A stretch of 64,000 bases of DNA. Origin: Acidobacteriota bacterium (GTDB lineage: Bacteria > Acidobacteriota > Thermoanaerobaculia > UBA5066). Below are positions 1 to 8,156 of the stretch, piece after piece; position 1 is the first letter of the stretch; every line of letters begins with the position of its first letter. The position numbers and the translations under genes are program-made. The notes below the pieces were generated by a model, which searched no databases, was not told the origin of the DNA, and was given only the letters and a program-made list of their open reading frames with translations. The stretch is from assembly GCA_029781975.1 (NCBI GenBank), contig JAKOVQ010000003.1, positions 62,001 through 126,000 on the forward strand, in the 5' to 3' direction.

Positions 1-1886
1 CCGAGGCCCCCTGGATCCTCGACGTCGTGATCGCCCTCCTCTGGGTCGTCTTCGCGGTCAACTTCTTCGGGACGATCGCGATCCGGCGCGAGAAGCACCT
101 CTACGTCGCGATCTGGTTCTACATCGCGTCCATCGTCGCCGTCGCCATCCTCCACATCGGGAACAGCATGGCGATGCCCTACTCCTGGCTCGGGAGCTAC
201 TCGGCCTACTCGGGGGTCAAGGACGCCCTGATGCAGTGGTGGTACGGGCACAACGCCGTCGCGTTCTTCCTGACGACGCCGTACCTCGGCCTCATGTACT
301 ACTACCTGCCGAAGGCGGCGGAGCGCCCGGTCTTCAGCTACCGGCTGTCGATCATGCACTTCTGGTCGCTCGTCTTCGTCTACATCTGGGCCGGCCCGCA
401 CCACCTCCACTACTCGGCCGTCCCCGAGTGGGCCTCGACGCTCGGGATGCTCTTCTCGCTCATCCTCTGGATGCCCTCCTGGGGGGGGATGGTCAACGGC
501 CTCCTGACGCTCCGGGGCGCGTGGAACAAGCTGCGCGAGGACCCGATCCTGAAGTTCATGGTCGTCGCCGTGACCTACTACGGCATGTCGACGTTCGAGG
601 GCCCGATGATGTCCATCAAGTCGGTGAACGCGGTCTCGCACTTCACCGACTGGACGATCGGCCACGTCCACGCGGGGGCCCTCGGCTGGAACGCGTTCCT
701 CTCGTTCGGGATCCTCTACTGGATCGTCCCGAGGCTCTGGAAGACCGAGCTCTACTCCAGGCGGCTCGCGACCGCCCACTTCTGGATCGGCACGATCGGC
801 CTGATCCTCTACCAGGTCTCGATGTGGGTCGCCGGCATCACCCAGTGGGCGATGTGGCGCGCCTTCGAGCCGGACGGGCGGCTCACCTACCCCGACTTCA
901 TCGAGACCGTAACCAGGATCGTCCCGCTCTACTGGGTCCGCCTCGTCGCGGCGATCTTCTTCTTCACCGGCGTCGTTCTCCTGGTCTGGAACGTCTTCAA
1001 GACGATCCGGAAGGCCCCGGCGGGCTTCGACGAGGAGCCGGAGGTGAAGGCGCCGCCGCTCGTGGCCGACCTGTCGGCCCCCGGGGCGACGACCGGTCCG
1101 GACACCTACGACTACGCCTTCTACCGGTTCCAGCACGCCCTGCGGCACGGCTTCCACCGGATCCTCGAGGGACGCACGGTCACCTTCACGGTCCTCACCA
1201 CGCTCGCGCTCGCCGTCGGCTCCCTCGTCGAGGCGATCCCGATGTTCTTCGACAGGGACAACGTGAAGGAGATCGCGAGCGTCAAGCCCTACACGCCGCT
1301 CGAGGTCCTCGGCAGGGACATCTACACGCGCGAAGGGTGCTACCTCTGCCACTCGCAGCTCGTCCGGCCCTTCCGCTACGAGACCGAGCGGTACGGGGAG
1401 TACTCGAAGGCCGGCGAGTACATCTACGACCACCCCTTCCAGTGGGGCTCGAAGCGGACCGGACCGGACCTCCACCGCGTCGGCGGCAAGTACCCCTCGC
1501 TCTGGCACGTCCGCCACATCCAGAACCCCCGCTCGACGACGCCGGGCTCGGTCATGCCCCGGTACACCCACATCCTGACGTCGACGCTCGACGCGCGCGA
1601 GATCGGCGCGAAGATGCGCGCCCTCCGGGCCGTCGGCGTTCCCTACACCGACGGCGAGATCGAGGGCGCCCCGGCCGCCATCGAGGCCCAGGCGAAGGCC
1701 ATCGCCGCGGAGGTCGAGGCCCAGCGCGGGCCGAGGGGGCTCGCCGACAAGGAGATCGTGGCGCTGACCGCGTACCTCCAGCGGCTCGGGACCGACATCA
1801 GGTGGAAGCCGGTCGCGCCGCAGGAGCCGCTCGCCCCGGCTCCTCCTCCGGCCCCGGCGGCCCCCGCCGTCGCGGCCGCGAGGTAG
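1..1886 (+). CDS. ccoNO: cbb3-type cytochrome c oxidase, fused CcoN-CcoO (5' end outside window)
   Basis: Terminal oxidase reducing O2 at the inner membrane; the fusion joins the catalytic haem b/b3-CuB subunit to the monohaem c subunit. The frame is open to the left edge, so the start lies outside. About 130 N-terminal residues of CcoN appear to be missing. Visible CcoN signatures are WWYGHNAVAF (a CuB ligand His), AGPHHLHY (the His pair of CuB) and GHVHAGALGWN (haem ligands), within several membrane spans. After a linker near visible residue 350 a CcoO segment begins, with one membrane anchor and a haem c site CYLCH at visible residues 438-442, then SVMPRY as likely Met ligand. The Ala/Pro-rich tail is low complexity. 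ccoQ and ccoP follow closely. CcoNO fusions are known from several phyla, so the fusion is unlikely to be an assembly error. Confidence 0.95.
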   Translation, partial: EAPWILDVVIALLWVVFAVNFFGTIAIRREKHLYVAIWFYIASIVAVAILHIGNSMAMPYSWLGSYSAYSGVKDALMQWWYGHNAVAFFLTTPYLGLMYYYLPKAAERPVFSYRLSIMHFWSLVFVYIWAGPHHLHYSAVPEWASTLGMLFSLILWMPSWGGMVNGLLTLRGAWNKLREDPILKFMVVAVTYYGMSTFEGPMMSIKSVNAVSHFTDWTIGHVHAGALGWNAFLSFGILYWIVPRLWKTELYSRRLATAHFWIGTIGLILYQVSMWVAGITQWAMWRAFEPDGRLTYPDFIETVTRIVPLYWVRLVAAIFFFTGVVLLVWNVFKTIRKAPAGFDEEPEVKAPPLVADLSAPGATTGPDTYDYAFYRFQHALRHGFHRILEGRTVTFTVLTTLALAVGSLVEAIPMFFDRDNVKEIASVKPYTPLEVLGRDIYTREGCYLCHSQLVRPFRYETERYGEYSKAGEYIYDHPFQWGSKRTGPDLHRVGGKYPSLWHVRHIQNPRSTTPGSVMPRYTHILTSTLDAREIGAKMRALRAVGVPYTDGEIEGAPAAIEAQAKAIAAEVEAQRGPRGLADKEIVALTAYLQRLGTDIRWKPVAPQEPLAPAPPPAPAAPAVAAAR

Positions 1887-1912
1887 CGAGGGAGCGAGGG
1901 AGCGAGGGAGCG
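1886..1912 (+). repeat. 8-nt tandem repeat supplying the ccoQ ribosome binding site
   Basis: Between the ccoNO stop and the ccoQ ATG the unit agggagcg occurs three times in direct tandem. Each copy contains a GGGAG Shine-Dalgarno core, and the last is about 5 nt from the start codon. The repeat could vary in copy number by slippage. Confidence 0.7.
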
Positions 1913-2113
1913 ATGCTCCAGGAGCTCGCCGCACGGACCGGAGCGGGCGCGTGGGCGATCGCTTCGATGCTCTTCTTCCTGGCGGTCTGGGTCTTCATCG
2001 CGGTGCGCGTCGTCAGGGCCCGCCGGGAGGACCTCGACGCCCGGGCCCGCCTCCCCCTCGAGGAGGACGGCGGACCCGGCGATGACCCTCCGGGCGCCCG
2101 CCCGAGAGGCTGA
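1913..2113 (+). CDS. ccoQ: CcoQ/FixQ-like small cbb3 subunit
   Basis: A 66-residue protein between ccoNO and ccoP, the usual place of CcoQ, which stabilises the cbb3 complex. It has one hydrophobic span at about residues 14-32 (WAIASMLFFLAVWVFIAVRVV), then a charged cytoplasmic tail rich in Arg, Asp and Glu, the CcoQ layout. The ATG at 1913 follows the tandem GGGAG repeat. The stop is 12 nt before ccoP. Sequence conservation in CcoQ is weak, so the call rests on position, size and topology. Confidence 0.75.
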   Translation: MLQELAARTGAGAWAIASMLFFLAVWVFIAVRVVRARREDLDARARLPLEEDGGPGDDPPGARPRG

Positions 2114-2125
2114 CGAGAGGGGACC

Positions 2126-2713
2126 ATGGCACAGTTCGAGGACAAGGTTCTTCACGAGCTCGACGGGATCAAGGAATACGACAACCCCATGCCCGGCTGG
2201 CTCATGGCCATCTGGTGGGGCTCGCTGATCTTCGCCGCCGCCTACCTCGTCTTCTACGCGCTGAGCTTCGGCGAGGGCTCGATGGAGGCGGAGTACCGGG
2301 CCGAGGCGCAGCGGTCGACCGCCTCCGTCCAGGCGTACTTCGACGCGCACCCGATCGTCCCGCCGAAGGCCGCCGACCTCCTCGCCGGGGCGGCGAACCC
2401 GGCCGTGCTCGAGATGGGGGCCGCCCGGTTCGCGAAGACCTGCGCCCCCTGCCACGGCGCCCAGGCCCAGGGGCTCATCGGTCCGAACCTCACCGACGAC
2501 CGGTGGATCCACGGCGGACAGGTGGAGCAGATCTTCCAGACCGTCGCGAAGGGCTGGCCGGCGAAGGGGATGCCGCCCTGGGGCCGCGCCCTGAGGCCCG
2601 AGGAGCTCTCCGCGCTCGTCTCGTACGTGCGGAGCCTCCAGGGGTCGCACCCGCCGAACGCCAAGCCCCCGGAGGGCGACCCCGTCACGCCCGAGCCGAT
2701 CCCGGGAAGCTGA
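2126..2713 (+). CDS. ccoP: cbb3 oxidase subunit III (CcoP), single-haem form
   Basis: Membrane-anchored cytochrome c passing electrons to CcoNO. 195 residues: an N-terminal motif typical of CcoP (EYDNPMPGWL, residues 17-26), one membrane span at about 27-47, then one cytochrome c domain with CAPCH at 106-110 and a distal Met in GMPPWG near 148-153. Canonical CcoP is about 300 residues with two haem c sites; here only one CxxCH is present, so one cytochrome domain is absent. The gene ends 1 nt before the GTG of ccoG. The Pro-rich C-terminus looks intact, so this is a short natural form rather than a broken gene. Confidence 0.9.
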   Translation: MAQFEDKVLHELDGIKEYDNPMPGWLMAIWWGSLIFAAAYLVFYALSFGEGSMEAEYRAEAQRSTASVQAYFDAHPIVPPKAADLLAGAANPAVLEMGAARFAKTCAPCHGAQAQGLIGPNLTDDRWIHGGQVEQIFQTVAKGWPAKGMPPWGRALRPEELSALVSYVRSLQGSHPPNAKPPEGDPVTPEPIPGS

Positions 2714-2714
2714 C

Positions 2715-4223
2715 GTGACGAACGCCGTCGCGGAGCCGCCCCGCGCGCCGGAGCCCGAGCAGGGGGCCGCGGCCCCGGCCGGGGGCCTGCCGGTCCTCGA
2801 CCGCGTCTTCGACGTCGCCCCCGAGGAGGAGCTCCTCTACAGCATCTCGGCCGACGGGAAGCGGAAGTTCATGCACCCGATCGTCCACAAGGGGCGGCAC
2901 TGGAAGGTCCGCCGGGCGATCGCCTACGCGCTCTACGCCCTCTTCTTCGCGCTCCCGCTGGTCCCCGTCGGGGGCTCCCCGGCCGTCTTCCTCGACCTCG
3001 ACGCGCGGCGGTTCCACGTCCTGGGCACCACCTTCCACGCGACGGACAACCTCCTCCTCGCCGCCTTCGGGCTCGGCGCCATCGTGACGGTCTTCTTCGT
3101 CGGCTCGACGTTCGGGCGGATGTGGTGCGGCTACGCCTGCCCCCAGACCGTCTACCTCGAGTTCCTCTTCCGCCCGGTCGAGGCCTTCCTCGAAGGGGGA
3201 CCGCTGAGGCAGCGGAAGCTGAACGCCGCTCCCTGGAGCCGCCGGAAGGTCGCCATCAAGGTGGCGAAGTGGTCGATCTGGACGGTCGTCGCCCTCCTGA
3301 TGGCCTCGACCTTCGTCGCCTACTTCGTCAGCTGGAAGGCCCTCGTCGCGGGCCTCTTGCACGACCCGTTCGCGATGAAGGGGGCGCTCTTCACGACGGC
3401 CCTCCTCACGGGGGCCATCCTCTTCGACTTCGGCTGGTTCCGCGACCAGATGTGCACGATCGCGTGCCCCTACGGACGGCTCCAGAACGTCATGGCCGAC
3501 CAGGACACGATCCTCGTCGCCTACGACGCGCCGCGCGGCGACCCGAAGGTGAAGGTGAAGGACCGCGTCGCCGGCGTCCCGGCGGGGGACTGCATCGACT
3601 GCCGGAGCTGCGTGAACGCCTGCCCGACGGGTACCGACATCCGTCGCGGCCTGCAGCCCGAGTGCATCGGGACCGCCCAGTGCGTCGACGCGTGCGACGA
3701 GGTGATGATCGGGCAGAAGAAGCCGATCGGCCTCATCAAGTACACGTCCGAGCGCGAGCAGAAGGGGGGCGTCCGCCGCGTCCTCCGCCCGCGGAACGTC
3801 GCGTACCTCGTCCTCCTCGCGATCGCCTGGGGGACGCTCGCCGCCCTCGTCCTGACGCGGGGAGACGCCCAGATCGAGGTGGTCCGCGGGGGGCGCGAGC
3901 CGTACCGGCTCCTCCCGAACGGGCAGGTCGCGAACCAGCAGCGCGTGAGGATCACGAACCAGCTCGCCGAGACGCAGCGGTTCACGATCGAGGTGCTGAG
4001 CCCGAAGGGGGCGAGCCTCGTCGTGAGCGAGTCCCCCGTGACCGTCGCGCCCTCGGGCCTCGTCACGGTGGACGTCGTGACGACGGTGCCGCCGGCCGTC
4101 TTCGTGGACGGGCAGATCCCCGTCCGTTACCTGGTCCGCTCCGACAAGGGCTTCCGCAAGGAGGTCGGGTTCCTCCTCCTCGGGCCGTTCAACGACGCCG
4201 GGCCGGACGGAGGGACGCCGTGA
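2715..4223 (+). CDS. ccoG: Cytochrome c oxidase accessory protein CcoG (RdxA/FixG)
   Basis: A membrane iron-sulphur protein of cbb3 biogenesis; the family is described as a Cu(II) reductase supplying Cu(I) for the CuB site. 502 residues with several N-terminal membrane spans, the GYACPQTVY segment near residue 138, a second Cys pair in CTIACPYGRLQ, and a ferredoxin-like pair of clusters in CIDCRSCVNACPTG and CIGTAQCVDACDE at about 293-330. A further membrane span and a periplasmic Ig-like C-terminal domain (about 400-490) follow, the full family layout. The GTG start at 2715 directly follows the ccoP stop. The stop overlaps the ccoH GTG, consistent with coupling. Confidence 0.95.
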   Translation: MTNAVAEPPRAPEPEQGAAAPAGGLPVLDRVFDVAPEEELLYSISADGKRKFMHPIVHKGRHWKVRRAIAYALYALFFALPLVPVGGSPAVFLDLDARRFHVLGTTFHATDNLLLAAFGLGAIVTVFFVGSTFGRMWCGYACPQTVYLEFLFRPVEAFLEGGPLRQRKLNAAPWSRRKVAIKVAKWSIWTVVALLMASTFVAYFVSWKALVAGLLHDPFAMKGALFTTALLTGAILFDFGWFRDQMCTIACPYGRLQNVMADQDTILVAYDAPRGDPKVKVKDRVAGVPAGDCIDCRSCVNACPTGTDIRRGLQPECIGTAQCVDACDEVMIGQKKPIGLIKYTSEREQKGGVRRVLRPRNVAYLVLLAIAWGTLAALVLTRGDAQIEVVRGGREPYRLLPNGQVANQQRVRITNQLAETQRFTIEVLSPKGASLVVSESPVTVAPSGLVTVDVVTTVPPAVFVDGQIPVRYLVRSDKGFRKEVGFLLLGPFNDAGPDGGTP

Positions 4224-4741
4224 AGCTCCTCCGGACGATCTCCGCGTACCGCTGGCCGATCTACCTCGGCGGCCTCCTCGCCATGTCCGTCGTGGCGTGC
4301 GGGGTCCTCGTCTGGGTCGCGACGCGGCCCGACACGCCGCGCCCGATCCGGGGCTACTACGAGGCCGCGAAGGCGTGGGACGCGGACGAGGCCGTCGAGG
4401 CGGCGAGCCGCCAGCTCGGCTGGAGCGTCCGCTACGAGCTCCCCGGGGACGTCCCCCACCTCGCCGGGATGCCGCGGCCCGTCGACGTCCGCGTCGCGGA
4501 CCGGGACGGCCGGCCCGTCTCCGGCCTGACGGGTCTCCTCTTCGCGATCCGCCCGGCGGACGGCCGCCTGAACCAGAGCGGCCCCCTCGTCGAGATCCCG
4601 CAGGCGGCGGGGACCTACCGCTCCCTCGTGAGGATGGACGAGGCGGGCGCGTGGGAGCTCCGGATCGACGCGAAGCGGGACGCCCTCCGCTTCGTCCACG
4701 CCGCCCGGATCGACGTCGCCGCGGAGGGTTCCCCGAGGTGA
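4220..4741 (+). CDS. ccoH: CcoH/FixH family oxidase assembly protein
   Basis: 173 residues: a short cytoplasmic start, one membrane span at about 14-35 (PIYLGGLLAMSVVACGVLVWVAT) and a periplasmic beta-rich domain of FixH type, ending in a segment that keeps the family pattern of a Gly-Thr-Tyr turn followed by a Trp-Glu-Leu strand (GTYRSLV...GAWELRIDA). FixH proteins help assemble cbb3 and act with the CcoI copper ATPase. The start is a GTG overlapping the ccoG stop (GTGA), and the stop overlaps the ccoI start, placing it firmly in the maturation operon. Confidence 0.85.
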   Translation: MKLLRTISAYRWPIYLGGLLAMSVVACGVLVWVATRPDTPRPIRGYYEAAKAWDADEAVEAASRQLGWSVRYELPGDVPHLAGMPRPVDVRVADRDGRPVSGLTGLLFAIRPADGRLNQSGPLVEIPQAAGTYRSLVRMDEAGAWELRIDAKRDALRFVHAARIDVAAEGSPR

Positions 4742-7260
4742 CGCGAGCCCGCGCGGACCGTCCGCTGGGCGTCGCCCCCGTGGCGTGCGCGCACTGCGGC
4801 CTCGCGGTCCCGGCCGGCCTCCTGCGCGAGGGGGAGGAGGAGCAATTCTGCTGCCCGGGCTGCCGGCAGGTCTACGCCCTCGTGAAGGAGTGGGGCCTCG
4901 ACCAGTACTACCGCCTCGTCGACCAGCAGCAGGGCGTCCTCGAGCCGGCTCGGGTGACGGGGCGCTCGTTCGAGGACTTCGACGACCCGGGGCTCCAGGG
5001 GGAGGCGACCGAGCCGGCCGGCGCCGACCGCTGCCGGACGCGCCTCTACCTCGAGGGGGTCCACTGCCCCGCCTGCGTCTGGCTCGTCGAGAAGCTCCCG
5101 GCGGCGCTCCCCGGCGTCGACGAGGTCCGGCTGAACCTCGGCAGCGCCGTCGCCGAGGTGACGTGGCGGCCCGGCGCGACGCGCCTCTCGGCGATCGGCC
5201 GCGCCCTCGACCGCCTCGGCTACACGCCGCACGTCCACCGCGCCGCGCGCCTCCAGGAGGCCCGGCGCGTCGAGGACCGCAGGGCGCTCGCCCGGCTCGG
5301 CGTCGCGGCGGCCTGCGCCATGAACCTCATGTTCCTCCACGGGGCCCTCTACGCGGGCGAGGCCTCGGGGATGGCGTCGCGCTTCGAGACGTTCTTCCGC
5401 TGGGCGTCCCTCCTCGTCGCGCTTCCGGTCGTCCTCTTCTCGGCGCAGCCCTTCTTCAGGACGGCCCTGGCGGGGCTGAAGGCCCGGTTCGTCCACATCG
5501 ACCTCCCCATCGCGATGGCCCTCGCCGTCGCGTTCTCGGCGAGCGCGTGGAACACCGTCCGCGGGAGCGGGCCCCTCTGGTTCGACTCCCTCGCGATGCT
5601 CGTGGCGGCCCTCCTCGGGGCGCGGCAGGTCCAGCGGGGCGCGCAGCGCGCCGCGCTCGAGCGCGCCGACGGCCTCCGGGGAGCGGCGTTCGTCGAGTTC
5701 GCCCGGCGCCTCTCGGGGAACGGACCCGACGCCCCGGCGGTGGAGGTCCCCCTCGCGGCGCTCTCCCGGGGCGACCGCGTCGAGGTCCGCTCCGGCGAGC
5801 TCGTCCCGGTCGACGGCGTCGTCCTTCTCGGACGCTCGTCGCTCGACAACGCGGTCCTGACGGGAGAGACCGAGCCCGTCCCGGTCCGGGCGGGAGACAC
5901 CGTCAACGCCGGCGCCACGAACCTCGGCGCGCGGCTCGTCGTCCGCGTCGACGCCGCCGGGGAGAAGACCCGGGTCGGCGCCCTCCTCGCGGTCGTCGAG
6001 GAGGCGCTCGCCCGCCGTCCCGCCCTCCTGCAGCGCACCGACCGGCTCGCCCGCCGCTTCGTCCAGGCCCTCCTCGTCCTCGCCGTCGCGACGGGCGCCG
6101 CCTGGCTCTCGCACGGTCCCGCGGTGGCGCTCGAGCGCGTCGTCGCCCTCCTCGTCGTGGCCTGCCCCTGCGCGCTCGGCCTCTCCGTCCCGCTCGCGCT
6201 GTCGGTCACCCTCCTCCGCGCGGCCCGCGCCGGCGTCTTCGTGAAGGACCCGGACGCCCTCGAGCGTCTCCGCCACGTCGGCACCGTCCTCCTCGACAAG
6301 ACCGGGACCCTCACCCGCGGCCGGGCCACCGTCGCCCGGTGGGAGGGGGACGACGCCGCGCTGCAGCTGGCGCGGGCGCTGGAGTCGGAGTCGTCCCACG
6401 CCGTCGCCCGCGCCTTCCGGGACTCCTCCGGCCGGCCCGTGAGGGTCGTGCGCGACGTCGAGGGGGTCCGCGAGGTCCCCGGACGAGGGATCTCCGGGAC
6501 GCTCGACGGCCGCGTCGTCCGCGTCGGGAGCCGGCTCCACGTCGAGGCCGCGGGAGCGCCCGTCCCTCCCGCCCTCGCCGCGCGCGCCGAGGCCTTCGTC
6601 GCCGAGGGGCTGAGCCCCGTCTTCGTCTCGGTGGACGGCCGGGTCGCGGGGATCGCGGGCCTCGGCGATCCGCTCCGCGCCGACGCCCGCCGGACGGTCG
6701 ACGCCCTGAAGAGGCGTGGCGTCAGGGTCCGCATCCTCTCCGGCGACGACCCCTCGGTCGTCGCGCGCGTGGCGGCCGAGCTCGGGATCCCCGCCGCCGA
6801 CGCCCTCGGCGGGCTCTCCCCCGAGGCCAAGCGGGACGTCGTCGCCGGTCTCGCCGGCCCCGCCGGCCTCGCCCCCGCCGGCGGCCGCGCGGCGGTCGTG
6901 ATGGTCGGCGACGGCGTGAACGACGCGGCGGCCCTCGCCCTCGCCGACGTCGGGATCGCCGTCCACGGGGGGACCGGCGCCTCGATCGTCGCCGCCGACG
7001 TCGTCCTCACCCGCGAGGGGGTGGCCCCGCTCCTCGACCTCCTCGACGGAGCCCGGCGCCTGCGGGGGGCGGTCCGGCGCAACCTCGGCCTCTCGCTCGT
7101 CTACAACGCCGCCGCGACCACGCTGGCGGCCCTCGGCCACGTCGGGCCGCTCCTCGCGGCCGTCCTCATGCCCGCCTCGTCGCTGAGCGTGGTCCTTTCC
7201 TCCGCCTTCTCGGGCGCCTTCCCGCGCCCGCGCCGGTCGACCGGGGCGGGGGAGGCCTGA
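4738..7260 (+). CDS. ccoI: CcoI/FixI copper-exporting P1B-type ATPase
   Basis: Pumps Cu(I) across the inner membrane for cbb3 assembly. 840 residues. The N-terminus has a Cys-rich metal-binding module (CAHCG, then FCCPGCRQV at about 34-42) and an HMA domain with GVHCPACVW near 107-115. Eight membrane spans are expected; the CPC copper motif is in VACPCALG near 475, the phosphorylated Asp in DKTGTLT near 519, and the hinge GDGVNDAAALA near 723. TGE is in LTGETEPV. The GTG at 4738 overlaps the ccoH stop by 4 nt. The N-terminal zinc-finger-like module plus HMA is characteristic of FixI rather than CopA. Confidence 0.95.
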   Translation: MTRARADRPLGVAPVACAHCGLAVPAGLLREGEEEQFCCPGCRQVYALVKEWGLDQYYRLVDQQQGVLEPARVTGRSFEDFDDPGLQGEATEPAGADRCRTRLYLEGVHCPACVWLVEKLPAALPGVDEVRLNLGSAVAEVTWRPGATRLSAIGRALDRLGYTPHVHRAARLQEARRVEDRRALARLGVAAACAMNLMFLHGALYAGEASGMASRFETFFRWASLLVALPVVLFSAQPFFRTALAGLKARFVHIDLPIAMALAVAFSASAWNTVRGSGPLWFDSLAMLVAALLGARQVQRGAQRAALERADGLRGAAFVEFARRLSGNGPDAPAVEVPLAALSRGDRVEVRSGELVPVDGVVLLGRSSLDNAVLTGETEPVPVRAGDTVNAGATNLGARLVVRVDAAGEKTRVGALLAVVEEALARRPALLQRTDRLARRFVQALLVLAVATGAAWLSHGPAVALERVVALLVVACPCALGLSVPLALSVTLLRAARAGVFVKDPDALERLRHVGTVLLDKTGTLTRGRATVARWEGDDAALQLARALESESSHAVARAFRDSSGRPVRVVRDVEGVREVPGRGISGTLDGRVVRVGSRLHVEAAGAPVPPALAARAEAFVAEGLSPVFVSVDGRVAGIAGLGDPLRADARRTVDALKRRGVRVRILSGDDPSVVARVAAELGIPAADALGGLSPEAKRDVVAGLAGPAGLAPAGGRAAVVMVGDGVNDAAALALADVGIAVHGGTGASIVAADVVLTREGVAPLLDLLDGARRLRGAVRRNLGLSLVYNAAATTLAALGHVGPLLAAVLMPASSLSVVLSSAFSGAFPRPRRSTGAGEA

Positions 7261-7261
7261 C

Positions 7262-7525
7262 GTGGAGACGATCTTCGTCCTCCTGCCCCTCGCGCTCCTC
7301 ATCGCGGCCATCGCGGTCGGGCTCTTCATCTGGGCCGCGAGGACCGGGCAGTTCGACGACCTGGAGACCCCCGCCGTGAGGATCCTCTTCGACGACGAGG
7401 AGCCGCGCCGCCCGCTGGCGGCGCGCACCTCCGCCCCTGGCGCGGGAGCGGCGGCCGGGGCGACCCCCGGGACGACGCCCCGACAGACGACGAAAGCCGA
7501 TTCGACAAGGAGGGCCCCCGAATGA
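7262..7525 (+). CDS. ccoS: CcoS/FixS cbb3 maturation protein
   Basis: 87 residues, starting with a GTG one base after the ccoI stop. Residues 4-26 form the single membrane span, followed by the CcoS signature (WAARTGQFDDLETPAVRIL), in which the Gly-Gln-Phe-Asp-Asp-Leu run and the acidic end (FDDEE) are conserved in the family. Family members are usually 45-65 residues; here an extra Ala/Gly/Thr-rich tail of about 35 residues follows. CcoS is needed for cofactor insertion into CcoN. Its stop overlaps the ATG of the pentahaem gene (ATGA), tying oxidase maturation directly to alternative complex III. Confidence 0.9.
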   Translation: METIFVLLPLALLIAAIAVGLFIWAARTGQFDDLETPAVRILFDDEEPRRPLAARTSAPGAGAAAGATPGTTPRQTTKADSTRRAPE

Positions 7526-8145
7526 ACGGAAGGAGAATGCCCGTCCGCATCCTGTCGCTCCTTTTGGCGGCGGGCCTGGCGGGCTCCCTCGCGTACGGGC
7601 TCAGCAACGCGCGCAAGGGCTACGAGCCACGCCAGCCCATCCTGTTCCGCCACACGCGGATGGCGGGCGTCCCCGTCTGGCAGAAGGACGCGAAGGGCGA
7701 GATGGTGAACGTCGGGGGCTTCGGCATCCCGTGCGTCTACTGCCACACGATGGCCTACAAGGGGCGCCACTCCACCGTCCCGTCCACGGCCGTCTGCATG
7801 AACTGCCACACGAGCGTGGGCCTGAACAAGGAGTGGGTCCTGAAGATGAAGGAGTACTGGGACCGCGGCGAGCCGATCCCGTGGGTGAAGGTCCACGACC
7901 TCCCCGACTTCGTCTACTACGACCACTCGGCCCACCTGAACGCGAAGGACGAGAAGGGCGAGCCGAAGATCCCCGTGAAGGACGCGGAGGGGAGGCGGAT
8001 CAACCCGTGCGAGGCCTGCCACGGGAAGGTCGAGCAGGAGGAGATCGTCCGGGTGCAGGTGAACTTCAACATGCAGTGGTGCCTCGACTGTCACCGGAAG
8101 CCCGAGATGAAGGCGCCCACCGATTGCGTCGCGTGTCATCGGTGA
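7522..8145 (+). CDS. actA: Alternative complex III subunit ActA, pentahaem cytochrome c
   Basis: Membrane-anchored periplasmic electron carrier of the quinol:cytochrome c (or direct oxidase) oxidoreductase ACIII. 207 residues: an N-terminal hydrophobic anchor at about 8-26, then five CxxCH sites at residues 71 (CVYCH), 92 (CMNCH), 163 (CEACH), 187 (CLDCH) and 202 (CVACH), the number expected for ActA. The spacing, with two N-terminal sites, a long gap carrying a PDFVYYDHSAH His segment, then three close sites, matches the family. The start overlaps the ccoS stop; ActB begins 11 nt downstream. Confidence 0.95.
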   Translation: MNGRRMPVRILSLLLAAGLAGSLAYGLSNARKGYEPRQPILFRHTRMAGVPVWQKDAKGEMVNVGGFGIPCVYCHTMAYKGRHSTVPSTAVCMNCHTSVGLNKEWVLKMKEYWDRGEPIPWVKVHDLPDFVYYDHSAHLNAKDEKGEPKIPVKDAEGRRINPCEACHGKVEQEEIVRVQVNFNMQWCLDCHRKPEMKAPTDCVACHR

Positions 8146-8156
8146 GGGGGAAGACG

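Noticed and set aside
4615-8139. 1174-residue open frame on the - strand
   Set aside because: Antisense to ccoI, ccoS and actA, all of which have unmistakable motifs; no domain on the - strand.
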